Below the pieces are notes generated by a model. The model made no database searches, was not told the origin of the DNA, and worked only from the letters and a program-made list of their open reading frames with translations. The translations under genes were made by a program, and so were the position numbers. From Saccharopolyspora sp. SCSIO 74807 (GTDB taxonomy: Bacteria; Actinomycetota; Actinomycetes; Mycobacteriales; Pseudonocardiaceae), in contig NZ_CP146100.1 in assembly GCF_037023755.1 (NCBI RefSeq), positions 5,735,501-5,799,500 of the forward strand: a stretch of DNA of 64,000 bases, written 5' to 3'. Positions 59,520 through 64,000 of this stretch are shown one piece after another (the first letter of the stretch is position 1; every line of letters begins with the position of its first letter).

Positions 59520-60877
59520 TGTGGACTCCCAGAGGTCGCGGCTGTGGTGCGCGCGGACGGTTCGGCGGGGTCGGACTCGTCGGCTTCGCGGTCGAGCACG
59601 GCGGGATCGGCGAGGACTTCGCGCAGCCGCGCGCGGTCGAGGTCGCCGTTGAACCGCGCGATGACCACGGTGGCGACGACGTTGCCGAACGTGTTGCAGG
59701 CCGAAATGGCCATCGACATCACCCGGTAGACGCCGAACAGGATCGCGACCCCGTCCACCGGCAGGTATCCGGTGGCGGCCACGGTCGAGGCGAAGACGAC
59801 GAACGTGCCGCCGGATACCGTGGCCGCGCCCTTCGAGGTCAGCAGCATGATCAGCAGCAGCCCGAGCTGCTGTTCCACACCCATCGGCACGCCGTAGGCG
59901 TTGGCCAGGAACAGCGTGCACAGCGCCAGGTAGATCGAGGTGCCGTCCAGGTTGAACGCATATCCGGTCGGCATCACCAAGCCGACCGTCTGCCGGGACA
60001 GGCCCATCCGCGGGAGTTTCTTGAGCAGCCCAGGCAGTCCGGCTTCGGACGAGGCGGTGCCGAGCACCAGGGTCAGCTCGGTGCGCACCGCCCGCAGCAG
60101 CCGCAGCACGCTAACCCCCGCCGCGAGGCAGATCCCGCCGAGCACGAACAGGACGAACAGGATCACCACGATCCAGTACTCCGCCACCAGCTCGGCCAGC
60201 GCCAGCAGCATCGCCGAACCGTTGGTGCCCACCGAGTACGCGATCGCACCGAAGGTCCCGATCGGCGCGAGCCGCATGATCACGTTGATGAGCGCGAAAA
60301 ACCCTTCCGAGACCGTTTCCAGACCCGCGGTGAACCGCGCCTGCACCGGCGGCGCGAGCGTCAGCACCCCGATACCGAGCAACACCGCGATCACGACGAC
60401 CTGCAGCAGATGGCCGGAGCTGAACGCGCCGACGAAGTTGTCCGGCACGACCGTGGCGAGGAACCCTTCGTCGCCGCCTTCGCCGGAGGGGACCTCCTCG
60501 GCCGCGCCCGCTCCCTGGAGCGCCCCGGCACCGATGCCGACGCCGGAGAGGTTGCCCGCCAGCAGCCCGAGCAGCAGGGCGACGGTGGAAACGACCTCGA
60601 AGTAGATCAGTGCGAGCAGCCCGGTCCGGCTCGCCTTCTTCAGATCGCCCGCCGCGGTGATGCCCATGACGACGGTGAGGAACACCAGCGGCGCGACCCC
60701 GATCTTGATCAGATCCAGGAAGGTGTCCCCGACGACCTTCAGGTTCGCCGAGAACTGCGGAAACGCCGCGCCGACGGCGATCCCCAGCACGATCGAGATC
60801 AGCACCTGGTTGCCGATTCCCGCGTACCAGCGGCGTTTCGGGCGGCGGTCCGGCGGCGGCTGCTCCGCTGATCCCAT
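59516..60877 (-). CDS. dctA: Dicarboxylate:cation symporter (DctA/GltP family)
   Basis: This 453-residue symporter of the DAACS family has eight membrane helices and hairpins. SSEAGLPGLLKKLPRMGLSRQTVGLVMPTGYAFNLDGTSIYLALCTLFLANAYGVPM and LLTSKGAATVSGGTFVV are clear family motifs. SSEAGLP replaces the usual SSESALP. ATG at 60877 is preferred over 60904 because of AGAGGGG at a spacing of 8. It lies downstream of a GntR gene and upstream of the lyase (4-bp overlap). Two TGTCTAGACA sites lie just before its start. Confidence 0.93.
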   Translation of the reverse strand: MGSAEQPPPDRRPKRRWYAGIGNQVLISIVLGIAVGAAFPQFSANLKVVGDTFLDLIKIGVAPLVFLTVVMGITAAGDLKKASRTGLLALIYFEVVSTVALLLGLLAGNLSGVGIGAGALQGAGAAEEVPSGEGGDEGFLATVVPDNFVGAFSSGHLLQVVVIAVLLGIGVLTLAPPVQARFTAGLETVSEGFFALINVIMRLAPIGTFGAIAYSVGTNGSAMLLALAELVAEYWIVVILFVLFVLGGICLAAGVSVLRLLRAVRTELTLVLGTASSEAGLPGLLKKLPRMGLSRQTVGLVMPTGYAFNLDGTSIYLALCTLFLANAYGVPMGVEQQLGLLLIMLLTSKGAATVSGGTFVVFASTVAATGYLPVDGVAILFGVYRVMSMAISACNTFGNVVATVVIARFNGDLDRARLREVLADPAVLDREADESDPAEPSARTTAATSGSPQ

Positions 60878-60891
60878 GCTCGACACCCCTC

Positions 60892-60922
60892 TGTGTCTAG
60901 ACACATTTTCTGTCTAGACACA
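60892..60922. promoter_or_regulatory. Double TGTCTAGACA operator upstream of dctA
   Basis: TGTGTCTAGACACA (60892-60905) is followed after TTTTC by TGTCTAGACACA (60911-60922). Two 10-bp perfect palindromes sit 17 bases apart. It lies between the GntR stop and the dctA start, in the style of UTRA-type GntR operators, and could be bound by the neighbouring GntR. Confidence 0.75.
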
Positions 60923-60964
60923 TTGCGGTGCGGTCGGGCCGGTTGTCAACCGACGGACCGCGAG

Positions 60965-61720
60965 TTACGCGGAGGGGCCGGACCGCACGAGCGTGGTCCG
61001 GTAGCTGAACGTCTCCGCGGGGTGCACGCCCACGGTCGCCTCGAACAGCTCGCCGTCCGGGTCGTAGTAGCAGCGCACGAACTCCAGGCCGGGGCTGCCC
61101 GGTTCCAGGTCGAGCGCGTCGGCAGGCTCGTGCGGCAGCGCGACGGCGCGAACCTGCTGCACGACTCGGTGGGTGGATCGCCCGGTGCGTTCCTGCACGA
61201 GATCGCTGATCAGCCGAGCGCTGCTGCCGAGGTCGTCGGCGATGGCCGCGGCGTCGTCCGGCGAGAGGTAGACCTGCGACCAGGAAACGGCCGAACCGTC
61301 CGGCGCCCGCCGCAGCGTGGTCAGCCGCGTGCGGACGGCACCGGCAGCGAGCCCGGTCACCGCGGCCAGTTCGTTGTCCACGGTGATCCGCTGCGTGGCG
61401 GTGATCTCCCGGACCGCGTCCCGTCCGTACTGGGTCAGTTCCTCCAGGCTGCCCAGCGAGGTGTCGAACCGCTGCGCCGGGGCGGACCGTTCGACGCGGG
61501 TTCCGTCCCCCTTGCGCCGCGAGACCAGGCCGCGCGACTCCAGCTCGCGCAGCGCGTTGCGCAGGGTCTCGCGGGAGACCTGGTACGACGACGCCAGCTC
61601 CGGCTCGGGCGGCATCCGCTCCCCGACCGCCCAGCGCTGGTGAGCGATCTCGCCCGCCAGGCCGCGGGCGATCTGCAAGTAGCGCGGCTCCTTCGCCCCG
61701 TTCACAGCACGCGCGTCCAT
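60965..61720 (-). CDS. GntR-family regulator (HutC/UTRA type)
   Basis: This 251-residue regulator has a GntR winged helix (LPPEPELASSYQVSRETLRNALRELESRGLVSRRKG-like, about residues 34-70). A UTRA effector domain ends FSYRTTLVR. UTRA regulators sense sugar-like or organic-acid ligands. ATG at 61720 or 61732 is possible; the ribosome site is weak. It is first in the GntR-dctA-lyase run, and the paired TGTCTAGACA operator lies just downstream, so it probably controls the transporter and lyase. Confidence 0.88.
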   Translation of the reverse strand: MDARAVNGAKEPRYLQIARGLAGEIAHQRWAVGERMPPEPELASSYQVSRETLRNALRELESRGLVSRRKGDGTRVERSAPAQRFDTSLGSLEELTQYGRDAVREITATQRITVDNELAAVTGLAAGAVRTRLTTLRRAPDGSAVSWSQVYLSPDDAAAIADDLGSSARLISDLVQERTGRSTHRVVQQVRAVALPHEPADALDLEPGSPGLEFVRCYYDPDGELFEATVGVHPAETFSYRTTLVRSGPSA

Positions 61721-61908
61721 ATCGCACAGCATCCCACGTCGCGCGCAGGTTGATACGCCGCGACATACGACCGGTTGATCACTCGGCCCACGAACTCCCG
61801 CCGAAAACCGCAAAACGCACTCGCCCGGATTTGCCCGGCGTTACGGTTGGCGCGGTCGAATGGCCGCGGATCCAGCGTCCTCGCGGGTCCGCTGCCCGAG
61901 GGGGAATC

Positions 61909-63162
61909 ATGAGATCTTCCGCGTCAGACCCGTTCGATGGACCGGCGAGCAGCACCGATCCGATCGTGATCGATCCGTTGGTGCGCGATCTCGACGGCGA
62001 GACCCGCGCGCTGCGCGCGGCCGGTCCGCTGGTGCGCGTCGAGCTGCTCGGCGTACCCGCGTGGTCGGTCACCCGCCACGCCGAAGCCAGGCGGTTGCTC
62101 ACCGATCCGCGGCTGGTCAAAGACATCGGGCGGTGGAAGCTGTGGCGCACCGGTGCGGTCACCCGTGCTTGGCCGCTGATCGGCATGATCGACCCCGGGC
62201 GCTCGATGTTCACAGTGGACGGAGCGGAACACCGGCGACTGCGCGCGAAGACGGCGCAGGCGATGACGCCGCGGCGGCTGGAGAACATCCGGCCGTTGAT
62301 CGCCGGCACCGTCCGGGAGCTGCTCGACGAACTCGCCGCACAGGGCGAGCACGGCCCGGTCGATCTCAAAGAGCTGTTCGCGCAGCCGTTGCCGATGGCG
62401 GTGATCAGCGCGCTGATGGGCGTTCCGGCCGACCTGCGCGCTCGGCTGCACACGCTTTACAAGGCGTTCTTCTCGATGCTGACGCCGCAGGACGAGCGGC
62501 TGGCGGTCTTCGCCGAACTCGACGACATCTTCCTGGAGTTGGTGCGGGCGCGTGCCGCCGAACCCGCCGACGACCTCACCAGTGCGCTGATCACGGCCGA
62601 GGAAGGCGGCGAACCGCTCACCGAGCAGGAAGTGCTCGGCAACCTCAAAGCGATGGTGGGCGCGGGGCATGAGACGACGGTCAGCCTGATCCTCAACGCC
62701 GTGCGGGCGCTGCTCGACCACCCCGATCAGCTGCGCATGGTGCTGGCCGGCGAAATCGGCTGGGATGCGGTGATCGAGGAGGCGCTGCGCTGGGACACGC
62801 CGACCACGCACCTGCTGATGCGGTTCGCCACCGCGGACATCGAAGTCGGTGGCGAGGTGATCCGCGAAGGCGATGGAGTCGTGCTGTCGTATCGCGCGAT
62901 CGGCCGGGACACCGGGCATCACGGGCCGGACGCGGACGAGTTCCGCATCGACCGCGCCGATGCGGCCAGGCACATGACCTTCGGTCACGGCCCGCACGTC
63001 TGCCCAGGAGCGGGACTGTCCAGAATGGAGGCCGGTATCGCACTTCCCGCGCTGTTCGAGCGGTTTCCCCGGCTGCGCGCGGCAGTGCCCGCGGTGCAGA
63101 ACCAGCCCGTGCTCACGCAGAACGACCTGCAGGAGTTCCCGGTCTTGCTGCACGGTGGTTGA
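61909..63162 (+). CDS. Cytochrome P450
   Basis: This 417-residue P450 has the I-helix AMVGAGHETTVSLI, EEALRWDTPTTHLLMR (ExxR) and the heme loop FGHGPHVCPGAGLSRME. Pro instead of Leu after the Cys (C-P-G) is unusual but tolerated. ATG at 61909 follows GAGGGGG; the upstream in-frame sequence does not look coding. It lies beyond a promoterless gap divergent from GntR. Its substrate is unknown. Confidence 0.93.
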   Translation: MRSSASDPFDGPASSTDPIVIDPLVRDLDGETRALRAAGPLVRVELLGVPAWSVTRHAEARRLLTDPRLVKDIGRWKLWRTGAVTRAWPLIGMIDPGRSMFTVDGAEHRRLRAKTAQAMTPRRLENIRPLIAGTVRELLDELAAQGEHGPVDLKELFAQPLPMAVISALMGVPADLRARLHTLYKAFFSMLTPQDERLAVFAELDDIFLELVRARAAEPADDLTSALITAEEGGEPLTEQEVLGNLKAMVGAGHETTVSLILNAVRALLDHPDQLRMVLAGEIGWDAVIEEALRWDTPTTHLLMRFATADIEVGGEVIREGDGVVLSYRAIGRDTGHHGPDADEFRIDRADAARHMTFGHGPHVCPGAGLSRMEAGIALPALFERFPRLRAAVPAVQNQPVLTQNDLQEFPVLLHGG

Positions 63163-63204
63163 TCCGGCGCGGGCGCGGCGGCCCGGATCGGGTCCGGCTA
63201 CGCC

Positions 63205-63471
63205 GTGATCGCCTCTTACCTCGGCACGGTCGGCGAGTCGGGGATCACCGCTCCCGCCGCGGAAACCGCCGAAGGCGTCCTGGCGAAGTCCACTCCGGAC
63301 AGAGCGCTCTTCCCGGCCGCACCGCTGAGCGAGGCGTTCTCGCACCACTCGCTCGAAGCCCGCGCCGGAATCCCGCCGGAAACGGGCTACTTCCCCCTCG
63401 CAGCAGCCGACCTCGACGGCATCGACGCGATCGCGTTCATCACCGACGCTTCCGAACCTCGCACCACGTGA
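63205..63471 (+). CDS. Small hypothetical ORF in the reading frame of the P450 stop
   Basis: An 88-residue frame from GTG at 63205, or a longer one continuing in frame directly from the P450 TGA at 63160-63162. It reads GYAVIASYLGTVGESG, then PAAETAEGVLAKS, GIPPETGYFPL and IDAIAFITDASEP. It has coding-like GC bias but no recognisable motif. It may be a small gene, or a remnant of an extended or neighbouring gene. The nested repeat R7 begins 2 bases after its stop. Confidence 0.4.
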   Translation: MIASYLGTVGESGITAPAAETAEGVLAKSTPDRALFPAAPLSEAFSHHSLEARAGIPPETGYFPLAAADLDGIDAIAFITDASEPRTT

Positions 63472-63473
63472 CC

Positions 63474-63525
63474 GGAGTGAGCGGACCGTCGGTCCCACTA
63501 GATTGGACCAACAGTCCGTTCACTC
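63474..63525 (+). repeat. Nested inverted repeat, copy R7
   Basis: Arms GGAGTGAGCGGAC and GTCCGTTCACTC (one G-U pair) flank core TCCCACTAGATTGGACC. It starts 2 bases after the small ORF stop. Confidence 0.88.
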
Positions 63526-63547
63526 GGTAAGTCCGGCGGGTGCGTTC

Positions 63548-63599
63548 GGAGTGAGCGGAACTTTGGTCCCACTAGATTGGTCAAACGGTCCGTTCGCTC
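63548..63599 (+). repeat. Nested inverted repeat, copy R8
   Basis: Arms GGAGTGAGCGGAA and CGGTCCGTTCGCTC are more diverged; core GGTCCCACTAGATTGG. It is tandem to R7, 22 bases away. Confidence 0.85.
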
Positions 63600-63610
63600 G
63601 GTTTGGGAGG

Positions 63611-63649
63611 GGCCGGGCAGCGGTGGGAGTGGGAGTCCGCTGCCCGGCC
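63611..63649. terminator. Perfect 13-bp hairpin
   Basis: Arms GGCCGGGCAGCGG and CCGCTGCCCGGCC enclose a 13-base G-rich loop (TGGGAGTGGGAGT). Probably a strong terminator following R8; no T-run follows. Confidence 0.65.
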
Positions 63650-63692
63650 GACCGGCGACCGCGGGGAGGGGTGCGGGCGCCGGGGATTGGGT

Positions 63693-63741
63693 GCCTCGCC
63701 GGGGCGCTCGCCTACGGGGGTGCGAGCGAGACCGGCGAGGC
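63693..63741. other. Long nested hairpin near the window end
   Basis: Outer arms GCCTCGCCGG and CCGGCGAGGC, 10 bp, contain an inner stem CGCTCGC/GCGAGCG around a 10-base loop. It is followed by GGTCG-CGACC and TTTT near 63775. Function unknown; a cruciform, leader or terminator are possible. Confidence 0.55.
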
Positions 63742-63829
63742 GCGGGCCGCCGGTCGGGGGCAGCGGCGACCCGATTTTGTGACACCTCCTCTTGGTCGTT
63801 ACTTCATCATTGAAAGGATCGGCACTCAG

Positions 63830-63847
63830 CGTGTCAGGGTGGACACG
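63830..63847. promoter_or_regulatory. Palindrome upstream of the truncated last gene
   Basis: Arms CGTGTC and GACACG are separated by 6 bases; TACAGT at 63848 could be a -10. A direct 11-base repeat TTGCACAGATC occurs twice in tandem at 63878-63899. These lie in the promoter area of the next gene. Confidence 0.45.
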
Positions 63848-63972
63848 TACAGTATGCATCGCTGCGATCAACCGGAGTTGCACAGATCTTGCACAGATCA
63901 GCGCCTTGCCCTCCCGACCCGGGCTCGCCACGCTGATCCTGAGCGCACCGCACCACTACGAGGGAGCCGCGC

Positions 63973-64000
63973 ATGGAGGCCACGACACCGCACGCCGGGA
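63973..64000 (+). CDS. 5' end of a gene truncated by the window
   Basis: ATG at 63973 follows GAGGGAG and opens MEATTPHAG. Only nine codons are in the window, so the product is unknown. Confidence 0.55.

Larger units (their letters stand above)
63472..63972. other. 501-base structured non-coding region
   Basis: Contains in order R7, R8, two large hairpins, a promoter-like patch with palindrome and tandem repeat, then the ribosome site of the final gene. No ORF fits. Confidence 0.75.

Noticed and set aside
4898-63599. CRISPR or insertion-sequence ends for the CCAATAGATTGG family
   Set aside because: Copies are scattered, no spacers or transposase lie between them, and they concentrate at gene ends.
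1-64000. tRNA, rRNA and prophage genes
   Set aside because: I saw no cloverleaf, rRNA segment, integrase or capsid gene; short genes could be missed by eye.

Overview
The window is very GC-rich DNA with actinomycete traits: frequent GTG and TTG starts, 4-bp start/stop overlaps, F420-type enzymes, an acyl-CoA carboxylase epsilon subunit, and a 485-residue S-adenosylhomocysteinase. The gene families suggest a Pseudonocardiales actinobacterium, perhaps close to Saccharopolyspora; that placement is inference. It reads as chromosomal catabolic and accessory DNA. I see no rRNA, tRNA, CRISPR array, phage block, transposase or replication origin.

Layout. 1-9.2 kb: two tandem SAM-dependent methyltransferases, a TetR/SDR divergent pair around a strong operator, a CorA channel, a copper amine oxidase, and a bile-acid-symporter-like protein divergent from a LysR gene. 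9.4-15.8 kb: a GntR regulator carrying a TTA codon, an amidase, and a three-subunit acyl-CoA carboxylase (beta, epsilon, alpha). 16-23.5 kb: acyl-CoA ligase and enoyl-CoA hydratase genes flanking the glyoxylate operon hyi-glxR-gcl. 23.6-29.1 kb: TetR, an unusual leaderless periplasmic-binding-fold protein, an F420-type PPOX protein, an AcuI-type reductase and an MFS exporter. 29.3-33.8 kb: a His-rich membrane protein, an SbnA-like PLP enzyme overlapped by an MFS exporter, and small enzymes. 34-35.8 kb: ahcY behind a SAH riboswitch and attenuator. 35.8-49.7 kb: a lipid, steroid or aromatic catabolic island (acyl-CoA ligase, old yellow enzyme, SDRs, TetR, lipase, HsaA-like monooxygenase, HsaD-like hydrolase, IclR, LLM oxidoreductase, P450, esterase). 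49.8-57.2 kb: a LexA-family gene divergent from a complete L-rhamnose operon (MFS, rhaM, rhaI, aldolase/dehydrogenase fusion, rhaB). 57.3-64 kb: an unknown Gly-rich membrane protein, a GntR-dctA-lyase operon with a double operator, a second P450, and a strongly structured non-coding region before a gene cut off by the window end.

The most interesting non-coding signal is a family of about 52-bp nested inverted repeats. Their arms are GGAGTGAACGGACC-like and their core is CCAATAGATTGG. Eight copies plus one arms-only relative sit just 3' of stop codons, several between convergent genes, and look like a dispersed terminator or MITE family. The second is the SAH riboswitch, whose 3' pseudoknot strand is also the 5' arm of an intrinsic terminator, which gives a readable ON-switch mechanism for ahcY.
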